From Cupriavidus basilensis OR16 (lineage in GTDB: Bacteria; Pseudomonadota; Gammaproteobacteria; Burkholderiales; Burkholderiaceae), in the NCBI RefSeq assembly GCF_000243095.1, contig NZ_AHJE01000038.1:45281-109280 (forward strand): DNA of 64,000 bases, given 5' to 3'. Below the pieces are notes generated by a model. It was not told the origin of the DNA, searched no databases, and saw nothing but the letters and a program-made list of their open reading frames with translations. The position numbers and the translations under genes are program-made. Position 1 is the stretch's first letter, and each line of letters starts with the position of its first letter. Positions 1-9,200 of the stretch are shown here, piece by piece.

Positions 1-995
1 GCAGGACGTCGTTGGCATCGCCGGCGATGAAGACAGGCGCCGTGCCGCATTGCAGGGTGGCCGGATCGAACACCGGCAGGCCGCGCCCATCCAGTTCCAG
101 GCCGGTGTGCTCAAGCCCGAGGCCGCGCACATTGGGCTGGCGGCCGGTGGCGGCAAGCACGTAGTCAAAGCGCTCCGTGACCGTGTTGCCCGACAGATCG
201 GTAAAGGTGATCACCGCCTCGTCGCCCTCGCGGCGCATCTCGCCAAGCTTGGCGTCCGGGTCAAGGTAGAACGCTTCGCGGTAGCTGGCCACGGCATTGG
301 CCTTGATGGCCGGGTCGGTGAGCGGGCCCACGCCGCCACGCAGGCCGAACACGCGCACCTGCACGCCCAGGCGGGACAGCGCCTGGCCGAGTTCCAGGCC
401 GATCACGCCGGGACCGAACACGGCTACGCGGCGCGGCAGGTCGTCCCAGGCGAAGACGTCATCGTTCACCACCAGTCGATCGCCGAACACCTTGAACGGC
501 GGCGGGATCACCGGGCTGGAGCCGGTGGCGATCACCACGCGGCTGGCGCGCACCGTGGTGTGCTCGCCAATCTGCAGCACGGTGTTGTCGATAAAGCGCG
601 CATAGCCGCTCACCTTGTCTTCGGCGGGAATGCCATCCACGCCGCGCACCACGAAGCCGACGAAGCGGTCGCGCTCGCGCTTGACGCGCGCCATCACCTC
701 GCGCCCGTCGATGCGGATCCGGCCATCCACATGCACGCCGAAGGGGGCAGTGTGGCGCAGTTCATGCGCGGCCTCGGCCGCGGCGATCAGCAGCTTGGAG
801 GGCATGCAGCCCACGCGGGCGCAGGTGGTGCCGTAGGGTCCGCCTTCGATGATGACGGCGCGCTTGCCAGCGGCGCGGGCCGCGCGGTACGCGGCCAGGC
901 CTGCCGTGCCAGCGCCGATCACGGCTACGTCGGTCTGGATGGTTTGCACGGTCTGCGGGTCCTGCACATTCTGCTCGTTCTGCGCGGTGGTCATG
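1..995 (-). CDS. FAD-dependent disulfide reductase, dihydrolipoyl dehydrogenase-like (3' end outside window)
   Basis: Class I pyridine nucleotide-disulfide oxidoreductase: it would pass electrons between NAD(P)H and a dithiol through FAD and a cysteine pair. Read leftwards from the ATG at 995, it has an FAD-binding GAGTAGLAA motif near residue 27, the redox pair C58-A-R-V-G-C63 followed by MPSKLL, an ATG motif (VIATGSSP), a second Rossmann motif (FGPGVIGLELG) and the late FAD motif FIAGDAND. The frame is open to base 1, so the C-terminal dimerisation domain and active-site His lie outside the window. It follows the peroxiredoxin-glutaredoxin gene on the same strand after about 150 bp, which suggests a role in thiol or peroxide metabolism. 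The exact substrate cannot be fixed; a mycothione- or mercuric-reductase-like relative is less likely. Confidence 0.85.
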
Positions 996-1028
996 TCGGC
1001 GTTCCTGGTAAAGGCTGTGTCAATCAAC

Positions 1029-1065
1029 GGACCCGATGGCACCGGGTGGCGCTGCCATCGGGTCC
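1029..1065 (-). terminator. 13-bp perfect stem-loop between the peroxiredoxin and reductase genes
   Basis: Arms at 1029-1041 and 1053-1065 are perfectly complementary (GGACCCGATGGCA against TGCCATCGGGTCC) with an 11-base loop. It sits between two leftward genes. No U-run follows on the minus strand, so it may act as an attenuator or mRNA-stability hairpin rather than a full intrinsic terminator. Confidence 0.45.
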
Positions 1066-1145
1066 GCCGACTGGGGCGCGGCTGCCGGTCTTGCCGGCGC
1101 CGCGCCCTGCGGCGTTGAAGCGGTCTTGCGTGGCTGGCTCAAGGC

Positions 1146-1877
1146 TTAGCGAACGAGATAGGTCTCAAGCGCGTCGGCGCCGCCAATCAGCTTGCCGTTG
1201 ATGAAGATCTGCGGCGCGGTCATGTCGCCCGACAAGGCACCCAGCACCTTGCCGCGGATCTTGTGCTCCAGCGGCACGTCGATGTACTCGAAGCCGTTGT
1301 CCGACAGCATTTGCTTGGCCTTGGCGCAGAACGAGCAGCCCACCTTGGAGAACACCACGACCTGGTCAGGCTTCTTCGCGTTGGGCGCGATGTAGTGGAG
1401 CATGGTGTCCGCGTCCGACACCTTGAACGGGTCGCCCGGCTCTTCCGGCTCGATGAACATCTTGTCGACCACGCCGTCCTTGACCAGCATCGAATAGCGC
1501 CAGCTGCGCTTGCCGAAGCCCAGGTCGGCCTTGTCGACCAGCATGCCCATGCCTTCGGTGAACTCGCCGTTGCCATCGGGAATCATCACGATGTTTTCCG
1601 ACTCCTGGTCCTTCGCCCACTCGTTCATCACGAACGTGTCGTTGACCGAGACGCACAGGATCGCGTCCACGCCGTGCTTGGCGAACACCGGCGCCAGCTC
1701 GTTGTAGCGCGGCAGATGGGTGGACGAACAGGTCGGGGTGAATGCGCCTGGCAGCGAGAACAGCGCGACGGTCTTGCCTTCGAACAAGTCGGCCGTGGTC
1801 ACGGTCTTCCATTCGTTGTTCTCGCGAACGCGGAAGGTGACATTGGGAACGCGTTGACCTTCACGGGATTGCAGCAT
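1146..1877 (-). CDS. Peroxiredoxin-glutaredoxin fusion (glutathione-dependent peroxidase)
   Basis: Hybrid Prx5-type peroxiredoxin with a C-terminal glutaredoxin domain; such proteins reduce hydrogen and alkyl peroxides with glutathione in the cytoplasm. The 243-residue product has the peroxidatic motif PGAFTPTC (Cys50), a Prx5-like core to about residue 165, and a glutaredoxin fold starting at VVVFSKVG with the redox motif C181-S-F-C184 and a late GG-A glutathione-binding segment (LIGGADALE). The length matches the known fusion family. The neighbouring leftward gene is a flavin disulfide reductase, so the pair looks like a peroxide-defence operon. A possible OxyR site lies upstream at 1986-2024. 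Confidence 0.93.
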   Translation of the reverse strand: MLQSREGQRVPNVTFRVRENNEWKTVTTADLFEGKTVALFSLPGAFTPTCSSTHLPRYNELAPVFAKHGVDAILCVSVNDTFVMNEWAKDQESENIVMIPDGNGEFTEGMGMLVDKADLGFGKRSWRYSMLVKDGVVDKMFIEPEEPGDPFKVSDADTMLHYIAPNAKKPDQVVVFSKVGCSFCAKAKQMLSDNGFEYIDVPLEHKIRGKVLGALSGDMTAPQIFINGKLIGGADALETYLVR

Positions 1878-1985
1878 GGGTTAGCTCCTGGATGACTTTT
1901 GGGGTGGATGGCCGCGTGTTGCAGCGAAGACCCGATTCTGTTCGCCCCGGTGTGATTTGTACAATTCATCGTTACAACTGCGATG

Positions 1986-2024
1986 ATTGTTTTTTGCTAT
2001 CGACAACGAATAGCCGGGCCCTAT
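1986..2024 (-). promoter_or_regulatory. Possible OxyR-type binding site
   Basis: The sequence contains ATTG-N7-CTAT (1986-2000) followed by ATAG-N7-CTAT (2010-2024). The OxyR consensus, from general knowledge, is four such tetramers spaced by seven bases; here the central spacing is nine and one tetramer is imperfect. It lies about 110-150 bp upstream of a peroxiredoxin gene, a common OxyR target. Confidence 0.3.
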
Positions 2025-2200
2025 GACGATGAAAGAGATATCCGAAGACGCCCTTCTCCCCGGGCCGGCAGCGGCACGGCCGTGCTGGCGCCGGCGCAAT
2101 GGCCAATTTGGCTCGAAGGGATGGATTGAGGGATGGATAGGCGACGGATGCAGCGCCCCGCGCCGCCGACACTCGCCGTATAGGACGCGTCCGATTTTAC

Positions 2201-2238
2201 GGAAGGCATGCCGCCAGTAGACTGGCGGCATGCCTTCC
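2201..2238. repeat. Perfect 18-bp inverted repeat with 2-bp spacer
   Basis: Left arm 2201-2218 and right arm 2221-2238 are exact reverse complements separated by AG. It ends 95 bp before the kinase start codon at 2334, on the 5' side of that gene. It could be an operator, a cruciform-forming site or a leader hairpin; the sequence alone does not decide. Confidence 0.8.
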
Positions 2239-2333
2239 ACTGCCGCTTTCCACCCCATCGCCTTTGCTCCGAACTCCACATTTCTTGCGTCCGAGGACCG
2301 TCTCGCGGGCAAGAAGAGCGTGGCCGGCTAACC

Positions 2334-5300
2334 ATGTCTAGATGGCCCTGGAACAACCTACCGCTTAGGTTTTTGCTGCTGGCGCTGTTCCAGGGTGCGC
2401 CGGCGCTGGCTGCCCTTCCGGCCGAGCCCCTGCGCACGCTGCTCCTGAGCTCCCAGGTGCGCCTGGATTCCGCCGGCACGAGCGATGCCATCGACCGTGC
2501 CGCGGCACCCCAGGGCGACGATGCGGCGTTGCATGCATGGCGCCGCGCGCACAAGGCCTTGCGCGTAGGCGTGGTTGGCAACTACCTGCCGCCGTTCGAC
2601 CTGGTCGACCTGAAAGGGAACTACTGCGGGATCTCCGCGGATTACCTTGCCGTGGTGGTAGCCAGGCTTGGGGTGCCGGCGCGGATCCAGCGCTATCCCT
2701 CACACGAACTGGCACGCAGCCAGCTGGCGGACGGCACCATCGACCTCATCGCCACGTCGCTGGACAGCCCCGCCACCGGCACGCGAACCGCGCCGTACCA
2801 CGACCATCGCTTGATCGAGGTGGTGTCCCGGCGAGACGGTGCGCGCAACAACGCCAACCGCGCCATCGGCTACCTGGCAGGCGAGGTCTCGCCCGCCGCG
2901 CTGCAGCGGGCGTACCCTGGCGCGCAGCTGCTGCCGTTCGAGAACCTGCTGAGCGCGCTCGACCAGCTCTCCCGCGATGCGGACTTCGTCATGGTCACCA
3001 ACGCCACCGCCGCCGGCTACCTCGTTGAGCAATACCGGTACGACGAACTGACCGCGCGCAACTTCGCGCCGCTGGCGCAAGCAGGCATCGCCTTCGCGGT
3101 GAGGGACCCTGCGCTCGGCCGCATCATCGACCAGACGCTGGCAGGGATGCCCACTGCGCTCAAGCGCAAGATCGACACCTCCTGGATTTCCAGCTCGCTC
3201 GAATTCGACATCACCGACAAGCTCAATCTCTCCTCGGCCGAGCACGCATGGATCGCCACCCACCCGGAGGTGCGCTACCTGGCGGCGCGCGACGTCTTCC
3301 CGTTCCAGTTCGTCGACGCCAAGCAGCACCTGGGCGGGCTCACCGAGCAAGTGCTGCAGCTGATCGCGCAGCGCACCGGGCTGCGTTTCGTGCCGTACTG
3401 GCCAGCCAGCGCCGCTGGCGCGACTGCCGCGCTCGAAAACGGCACGCTGGATGTCGTGCCGATCCTGCCGCTGAACCGTGCCGCCGCCAGCCACGCCCCG
3501 CTCTCGGTCAGCGCGCCCTATTTCTCGGGCAACTGGGTCGTTGTCACGCGCGCGGGCAACGACAGCATCAAGAGCCTGCCCGACCTTGCCAACAAGGTGA
3601 TCGCCGGGCCACCGCTCAACGGGATCTACGATCTCGTGCGCGCCAACTACGCGGTGACCCAGCGCGAGACCGACTCCTACGCGCAGGCGTTCCTCATGGT
3701 CGCCAGCGGGCGCGCGGACGCCACCATCGCCAACGCCTTCATGGCCGACCTCATGCTCAAGCAAACCTATGCCGGCCGGCTCAAGGTGGCGGCGGCCACG
3801 GGCGGCGTGCCGCTGGAAATCGGCGTGGGTGTCAGCAACCGGCACCCGGAATTGCTGGGCATCATCAACAAGGCCATCCTCAGCATCCCGCGCGACGATC
3901 TCGGCGCCATGCGCGCGCACTGGACGGAACCCAGCCCGCCGGGCTTCACTTGGCGCCATTTCATGCCGTGGCTGATGGCGGCCGTAGCCGCCCTGCTGCT
4001 GGTGAGCCTGCTGTTCCTGGCGTGGGTGACCTCGCTGCGGCGGCAGGTAAGCCAGCGTACCGCGGCCGAGCATGCCTTGCAGGACCAGGTCGCATCCCAG
4101 ACGGCGATGCTCGACGGCATTCCCCAGCCCATCTACCTGCGCGACAACCAGTTCCGCATGATCACCTGCAATACTGCTTATGAAGCAGCGCTGGACACGA
4201 CGCGGCGGGCGCTGGCCGGCACCAAGCCCGCGTTCGTGCTCTCCGCCGTCGCCCCCGATATCAGTCACGATGACCTGATTGCCGTGTATCAGCGCGTGCT
4301 GCGCACCGGTATGCCGTCCAGCGCCGATCGCCAACTGACCATCAACAACGAGGCGCGCAACGTAATCAGCTGGGTGGTGCCGCTACGCCGCGCCAATGGC
4401 GGCACGGCCGGCATCGTCGGTGGCTGGATCGATGTGACGGAACGCCAGCAGATGCTGGCCGAGCTGGCTGCGGCCAAGAACCGCGCCGAGGCGGCCAACC
4501 GCGCCAAGTCCACGTTCCTGGCCTCGATCAGCCACGAGATACGCACGCCGATGAACGCCATTCTCGGGATGCTGGAACTGGTGCTGACGCGCCAGTCCGC
4601 CCAGCCCGCCCAGCACGAGGATCGAGAGCAACTCGGCGCGGCGCATAGCGCCGCCACGTCGCTGCTGTCGCTGCTGGACGATATCCTGGACCTCTCCAAG
4701 ATGGAAGCCGGCCAGTTCACGCTGCAGCCTCGCGCTGCCAGCCTGCGCCAGGGGCTGCATGAAGTCGCGCAGATGTTCGGCCCGGTCGCCTCGCAAAAAG
4801 GCCTGGCCTTGAATGTCAGCGTGAGCGATGCCGTGGCGCCGGCGCATCGCGTGGATATCCTGCGCATCAAGCAGGTCATCAGCAATTTCCTCTCCAATGC
4901 CATCCGCTTCACCGAGCGCGGCAGCGTGGATATCCGGCTCGACGGCGCTGCCGCGCGAGGGTCCTCGCAAGCGCTTTGCCTCAGCATCACAGACACTGGC
5001 ATCGGCATTCCCGCGCAGGCGATCGGCAAGCTGTTCCGGCCCTTTTCCCAGGTGGAGTCAAGCGAGCGAGCGAATACCGGCGGCACCGGCCTCGGCTTGT
5101 CCATTGCACAAAGCCTGGTGCGCAAGATGGGGGGCGAGATCACCCTGGAAAGCGAGCCGGGACGGGGCACGAAGGTGTTGGTGCGCCTCAGCCTGGAGGT
5201 CTCGGCCTCGCTGCCCAAGGCGAACGCGCCGGCGACCGCCGGCGCGGGCATCGCGCTGTTTGCGCCGGGCACCCGCGTGCTCGTCGTGGACGACCACGCG

Positions 5301-5678
5301 CCCAACCGGCTGTTGCTGGAACGCCAGCTGGAGCGGCTTGGCATTGCCGTGGATACGGCGGGGAACGGCGCCATCGCCTTGCAAGCCCTGCTGCGCAGTC
5401 CCCCGGACCTGATCATCTGCGACTGCATGATGCCGGTGATGGATGGCTTCGGCCTGGCCCAGGCGATACGCGCGCGCAAGGATGCGCTGCGCAGTATCCC
5501 GATCATCGGCTGCACCGCGAGCGCGCAGAGCGAGGATCACCTGCATGCGCTGGCGGCGGGAATGAGCGAAGTCATTGTCAAGCCGGTGGGACTGGCCACG
5601 CTGGAACGCGCGCTGCGCGGGCACCTGCGCAGCGGCACTCGCACGGCCAAGGGCGATGGCAAGCCGTGGTTGGGATAA
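2334..5678 (+). CDS. BvgS-like hybrid sensor histidine kinase
   Basis: Unorthodox two-component sensor of 1114 residues. The ATG at 2334 is chosen because it opens a signal peptide (MSRWPWNN, then a leucine-rich core); the frame upstream to 2208 has no signal. Order: signal peptide; two periplasmic Venus-flytrap (SBP_bac_3) domains, about 72-290 and 305-537; one membrane span about 543-565 (FMPWLMAAVAALLL...); PAS about 586-702; HisKA with SHEIRTPMN (His734); HATPase with DTGIGIP and GTGLGLSIA; receiver about 980-1100 with acceptor Asp1030 (IICDCMMP) and KPVG. There is no C-terminal Hpt domain, unlike BvgS itself; an Hpt domain is encoded just downstream on the other strand. The likely signal is a small periplasmic ligand. 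Confidence 0.92.
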   Translation: MSRWPWNNLPLRFLLLALFQGAPALAALPAEPLRTLLLSSQVRLDSAGTSDAIDRAAAPQGDDAALHAWRRAHKALRVGVVGNYLPPFDLVDLKGNYCGISADYLAVVVARLGVPARIQRYPSHELARSQLADGTIDLIATSLDSPATGTRTAPYHDHRLIEVVSRRDGARNNANRAIGYLAGEVSPAALQRAYPGAQLLPFENLLSALDQLSRDADFVMVTNATAAGYLVEQYRYDELTARNFAPLAQAGIAFAVRDPALGRIIDQTLAGMPTALKRKIDTSWISSSLEFDITDKLNLSSAEHAWIATHPEVRYLAARDVFPFQFVDAKQHLGGLTEQVLQLIAQRTGLRFVPYWPASAAGATAALENGTLDVVPILPLNRAAASHAPLSVSAPYFSGNWVVVTRAGNDSIKSLPDLANKVIAGPPLNGIYDLVRANYAVTQRETDSYAQAFLMVASGRADATIANAFMADLMLKQTYAGRLKVAAATGGVPLEIGVGVSNRHPELLGIINKAILSIPRDDLGAMRAHWTEPSPPGFTWRHFMPWLMAAVAALLLVSLLFLAWVTSLRRQVSQRTAAEHALQDQVASQTAMLDGIPQPIYLRDNQFRMITCNTAYEAALDTTRRALAGTKPAFVLSAVAPDISHDDLIAVYQRVLRTGMPSSADRQLTINNEARNVISWVVPLRRANGGTAGIVGGWIDVTERQQMLAELAAAKNRAEAANRAKSTFLASISHEIRTPMNAILGMLELVLTRQSAQPAQHEDREQLGAAHSAATSLLSLLDDILDLSKMEAGQFTLQPRAASLRQGLHEVAQMFGPVASQKGLALNVSVSDAVAPAHRVDILRIKQVISNFLSNAIRFTERGSVDIRLDGAAARGSSQALCLSITDTGIGIPAQAIGKLFRPFSQVESSERANTGGTGLGLSIAQSLVRKMGGEITLESEPGRGTKVLVRLSLEVSASLPKANAPATAGAGIALFAPGTRVLVVDDHAPNRLLLERQLERLGIAVDTAGNGAIALQALLRSPPDLIICDCMMPVMDGFGLAQAIRARKDALRSIPIIGCTASAQSEDHLHALAAGMSEVIVKPVGLATLERALRGHLRSGTRTAKGDGKPWLG

Positions 5679-5687
5679 CGGTAGCGG

Positions 5688-6421
5688 TCAGGCCGCGCGG
5701 GACGGCGGGCGCAGCGCGGCGAGCAACGCGTCAAGGTGCGCAAGCGTTGCGGCCAAAATGGGCAGCAACGCTTGCGCGGTGGCGAGGTCGCCGAACTGGG
5801 CAACGGATTCGAGCAGGCCGCAAAGCCTGACCAGGGCAGCGCACTCAAGGATCCGGGCCGAGCCCTTGATGCGGTGAGCCCCGCTGCCGAACCGCTGCCA
5901 TGTGCCATCCGTCAAGGCCGCGCGCATCGTCTCGAGATCGATGCGGTTGGTGTCTACCAGGCAGTCCACCAGCTCCCGGACGACATCCACGTCACCGCCC
6001 GCGAGCGTATCCAGCAGCGGGCCGATGGCCGCGCATTCGTCGGGCGACACCGCGACAAACCCGTGCCCGGCCAGCACGTGCGCGAGCGTGCCGACGTCGA
6101 CCGGCGCCGTCAGCGCGGCATCGAAGCCGGCCCCATGGGCCGCATCCACCACGCTCGCGTCCGCGCCACCTTGCACCACCGCAAACAGCAGGCTGTCCGG
6201 GGACAGCCCGAAGTCGCTGCGCGAGGGCTCGCCGGCATGGTCATGGGCAAGCCAGACCAGTGCCAGCCTGGACCGCTCGCGTCGGACGGGGCCCGCATCC
6301 GCCGGGGCAGGCCCACCTGCTCGACGGAGAAGCCCAGGCCCGCGAGTACGGCCGCGAGCCCGCTGATCTGCAACGCTTGCACGCCACTCTCGGTAGTACT
6401 GAGCAATAGCGCACGGATCAT
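5688..6421 (-). pseudogene. Receiver-like/Hpt phosphotransfer protein, frameshifted
   Basis: The C-terminal 110 residues form a histidine phosphotransfer domain (GAHRIKGSARI contains the acceptor His), likely the relay partner missing from the adjacent BvgS-like kinase. The N-terminal part (ATG at 6421, preceded by AAAGG, product MIRALLLSTTESG...) resembles a degenerate receiver domain. The two halves lie in different frames. The shift is at the GGGG run 6304-6307 (CCCC on the coding strand): one extra C would give VGLPPADAG and restore a protein of about 244 residues. The Hpt half alone is open from 6476. The 3' end stops 9 bp from the convergent kinase gene. This is a one-base lesion in a homopolymer, so sequencing error is possible. 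Confidence 0.7.
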
Positions 6422-7144
6422 GAATTTGCCTTTGTAAACATTTACCTTTGTGAACATTCGCATACTGTTGAACCACTGCCGATGCGCGGCCACCGGCCGG
6501 CTGGCGTCACTGCCCGGGGTCAGGCGGCAGCGCCGCGCAATGTCGATCAGGTCCACCAGCGAGGTAACCTGCAGCTTGCCCATGATGCGGGCCTTATGGC
6601 TGCTCACCGTCTTGTTGCTGATGAATAGCAGCTCCCCGATCGCCTTGTTGGTCAACCCCCTGACCAGCATCTGCAGGATGACAATCTCCTTGTCCGAGAG
6701 CGACTCGACCCGCTCTTCGTCCGCCCGCTGGGCGATCTGCGGCAGCTCGCGCTCGTAGCGCATTTCTGGAAACACCGTGTAGCCGGCCATCACCGCCTCG
6801 ACGCAGCGCACGATCCCCTTCATGTCCTGCATCTTGCTGACGAAGCCCTGGGCGCCCGCCTGCCGCACCCGCGGCGCGAACGTGACCTGGTCCTGGCCGG
6901 AAATCACCAGGATCCGGATCGGCGGATAGATCAGCTTCAGGCGCGGGATCGCGTCCAGGCCGCTGATACGGGGAATATCCAGGTCCAGGATGGCAAGATC
7001 GGGCTCGAACTGCCTGGCTGCCTCGATGGCAGCCTGGCCATTGTCAGCTTCCAGGATATTGCTGACCCCGAGCACTTGCGACAACTGAGTCTTGATGACC
7101 AGGCGCAGTGCGGGGTGATCGTCGACGATCAGGATCGTTGCCAC
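6110..7144 (-). CDS. NarL/FixJ-family response regulator (BvgA-like), open into the next gene
   Basis: Cytoplasmic response regulator: receiver domain from ATILIVDDHP with acceptor Asp in LAILDLDIP, then a LuxR-type helix-turn-helix (LSDKEIVILQMLVRG ... NKTVSSHKARIMGKL) ending near residue 215. The GTG at 7144 is preferred because GGGGAG lies 7 bases upstream; an in-frame ATG at 7168 is the alternative. The frame does not stop after the HTH domain: it runs through the start of the receiver/Hpt gene at 6421 and ends at 6110 after that gene's frameshift, so the 344-residue length is probably not native. Together with the kinase at 2334 and the Hpt protein it forms a BvgAS-type relay. Confidence 0.8.
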   Translation of the reverse strand: MATILIVDDHPALRLVIKTQLSQVLGVSNILEADNGQAAIEAARQFEPDLAILDLDIPRISGLDAIPRLKLIYPPIRILVISGQDQVTFAPRVRQAGAQGFVSKMQDMKGIVRCVEAVMAGYTVFPEMRYERELPQIAQRADEERVESLSDKEIVILQMLVRGLTNKAIGELLFISNKTVSSHKARIMGKLQVTSLVDLIDIARRCRLTPGSDASRPVAAHRQWFNSMRMFTKVNVYKGKFMIRALLLSTTESGVQALQISGLAAVLAGLGFSVEQVGLPRRMRAPSDASGPGWHWSGLPMTMPASPRAATSGCPRTACCLRWCKVARTRAWWMRPMGPASMPR

Positions 7145-7503
7145 TCGCGTTCTCCCCAAGATTGCCAAAAATACGCACTCACCTGCGCCGGGCGACAGCC
7201 GACAGTGAAAAGGTGAAGCGCGGATTATGTGGCGAAATTACCTCAGAGCTAACGTGAAATTTCCGAATAAGCCATAGGAAATTTCCCAAAGCAGGGGCGA
7301 TTCGGCCCTTGAACCGTGCGCCGGCATATCGCATCGGCATCCGAGCACATCAGGCAAGGTGTTCAGGAGAACCGCTTTCAAGCGCTGAAGCCCGCAACCG
7401 ATGGCGACGTTGCTCAGGCTTCCATTCGGAAGCTTCCGAGGCGCCAGGGAGAAAAAACCGAGGAGTAACGCGCCGTGGAACATCCCGGGGCCAGGCCGGT
7501 CCA
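7145..7503. other. Promoter region of the response regulator with GAAATTTC repeats
   Basis: No gene seen. The region holds two copies of the palindrome GAAATTTC (7256-7263 and 7278-7285) whose starts are 22 bp apart, two helical turns. They are candidate binding sites for the adjacent NarL-type regulator. Confidence 0.4.
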
Positions 7504-8158
7504 TTATGTGAATGGGGCTTGCATGCGTTCGAATGCCGAGAGCTTCTCCCGATACTGCGACATGAAGGTGCCAAGCATGACGGCCTGGTCGCGGTCGAAT
7601 GGCGTCAGGAAATCATATTGCGCGCCATCATGCAGGCGCCGCAGGCTGCTCAGCAATTCCGCCAGCATCCGGGCCTCGACGGAGCGGTGCCTGCGCAACC
7701 GCCACACCAGGGCCTCATGCCGGTTCATCAGTTGATTCGACCGCGCGGGCGACATGCGGTCGAGCACGCGATGGGTTTCCTGGTACGCGCCGATATAGGC
7801 GCACGCGGCGGCGAGCCGCCAGTTGATCTCATTGCCACCTTGCATCAGCCGCACTGCCTCGCGCATCAGCCCGTCGGCAACGCCGCCGCGGCGCTTGCTT
7901 GGCCTGCCGAGCGAGAAGTGCGAGGGCCGTGCAGTCATCCACGCTGGCATCGATGAACAGATCCAGAAAGATGCCCTCCTCCAGCCCCGAGAAGGCCGTG
8001 GCCTTGACCACGGCCAGGTTGCGCCGCTCCAGCACGGAGATGCCGAGCCGCAGCCGGCGCAAGGCCTCCGGATCCGCGCCGCAGATTTCGTCAAATGCCT
8101 CCGCGCTGAGTCCGTGCTCGAAATATCGTCTGCTTGCCTTGATCACGTTCCCTCTCAT
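7504..8158 (-). pseudogene. Unknown helical protein, frameshifted
   Basis: I do not recognise the family. Two overlapping frames together make one product of about 217 residues: the first runs from the ATG at 8158 (MRGNVIKASRRYFEHG ...) to ALALLARQA, the second continues RRGGVADGLMREAVRLMQ to the stop at 7504. The shift lies near 7895-7910; dropping one C of a GGCC gives ARQASKRRGG and restores frame (655 nt is one more than a multiple of three). The product is alpha-helical, with heptad-like and TPR-like character in the second half, and has no signal peptide. It lies between two response-regulator genes, which suggests a role in that signalling locus, but no function can be named. Confidence 0.5.
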
Positions 8159-8715
8159 CTATGAATTTGGTATCCCCGGGAGGCCGGGCCGATATCGCGT
8201 GGTGCCGCAATTTCGTGTCTTGGCCAGGCCATGCTCGCGCCCCGGGCGTGGCCGCGAGCATGGCAACGCCGCCGCTTCGGCTGGATCCTGATTCACCAGC
8301 CGGCAAAAAATGGCTGACGAATATGCCAATAGACAGGCGCCGCCTGTTGTGCAACGTTTTCGTAGTGTGCCGGAGGGGGTCGTTCCCCAAGCAGCGAAGG
8401 CTCTGAATCAGGCCGGTGAAGATTCCGCACTGGACACAATTTCCGCGCAGTTTCCGCGCAGTTTCCGATTGGCCCACGCGCTTGCGGCGAAATGAGGAAA
8501 TTTCTCAACCCGGCATTGCGTTCCCGGCGATACAGTCAGCATTCACAAATTCAGTACTTTCTTCGGCGCGCCGCGCCGCCATTTCAAGTTCAAGTGCGCA
8601 AGGAACCCTGCCATGAGCAATGTCACCCTTATTTGCCCGCGCCCATCACCGGGACCAATGGAGCGGCCCCCGCCGTGCATGCTCTCCAGCCATTCGCCGT
8701 CGTGGACCCGTATCC
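8159..8715. other. Intergenic region between broken regulatory genes
   Basis: No convincing gene. It holds a third GAAATTTC palindrome (8497-8504), a perfect 11-bp tandem duplication of TTTCCGCGCAG (8440-8450 and 8451-8461), and a start-like AAGGAA-N7-ATG at 8613. That start opens a 38-codon frame running into the response regulator in the wrong phase, possibly the displaced native start of the next gene. Confidence 0.4.
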
Positions 8716-9200
8716 ATGCCGGCTAGGGTCCCGCGCGCGACATCCCACATCGTCATCGCCGATGACCATCCCGTCGTGCTGGTGGGATTGAGGGGCTTGC
8801 TGGCGCAGTTCGAGGGCATCGAGATCGTCGGGAGCGCGAGGAACTCCACCGAAATCCTCACGCTGCTAAGCCGGCAACCGTGCGACGTCCTGCTGACGGA
8901 CTACGTGATGCCGGGCGGTGCCCATGGCGATGGCCTGCGCATGATCGAGCTCGTGCGGCGCCGCTATCCCGCCCTGTCGATCCTGGTGGTCACCATGCTG
9001 GAAAACCCCGTGCAGATCGGCAAGCTGGTCCGGTTCGAGCACTTGTCGGTGGTCAGCAAGCTCGACGATGCCTCGCATATCACGGCCGCCCTGGCGCAGG
9101 TGCTCGACGGCGTGCGCTGCCTGTCGCCGACGATCCAGCGGCTGCTGGACAGCAGCGGCCCGCCGGCCAGCCCCGCAAGCTGGCAGCGGGCAAGTTCGCG
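8716..9200 (+). pseudogene. Response regulator receiver, output domain missing
   Basis: A receiver domain is clear: HIVIADDHPVVLVGLRGLL, acceptor Asp in VLLTDYVMPGG, then ILVVTMLENPV and SVVSKLDDASHI, typical of NarL-family regulators. Coding similarity ends near LSPTIQRLLDSS (about 9150). A NarL-type helix-turn-helix should follow, but no frame after this point shows one; one frame stops at 9230 and the receiver frame runs on without sense to 9642 across the next gene. The start is uncertain: 8716 has a weak ribosome site, while the well-placed ATG at 8613 is out of frame. It is probably a decayed relative of the regulator at 6110-7144. Confidence 0.55.

Larger units (their letters stand above)
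1878..2333. other. Divergent intergenic region, 456 bp
   Basis: This region separates the leftward peroxiredoxin gene from the rightward sensor kinase gene. It holds the possible OxyR site (1986-2024) and a perfect 18-bp inverted repeat (2201-2238). The short open frames here have no coding character that I can support. Confidence 0.6.

Noticed and set aside
50..1201. Long rightward open frame opposite the disulfide reductase
   Set aside because: It is the GC-rich antisense of a clear flavoprotein gene; the product is His/Ala/Arg-rich with no motif.
2700..4334. Leftward open frame of 544 codons inside the kinase gene
   Set aside because: Antisense shadow of a well-defined kinase; low-complexity product without domain signals.
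8440..8461. 11-bp tandem repeat TTTCCGCGCAG in a gap
   Set aside because: Real but short and non-coding; listed only as context for the tandem duplications elsewhere.
8161..8616. Several short open frames between the broken regulators
   Set aside because: They overlap in different frames and show no codon or motif evidence.
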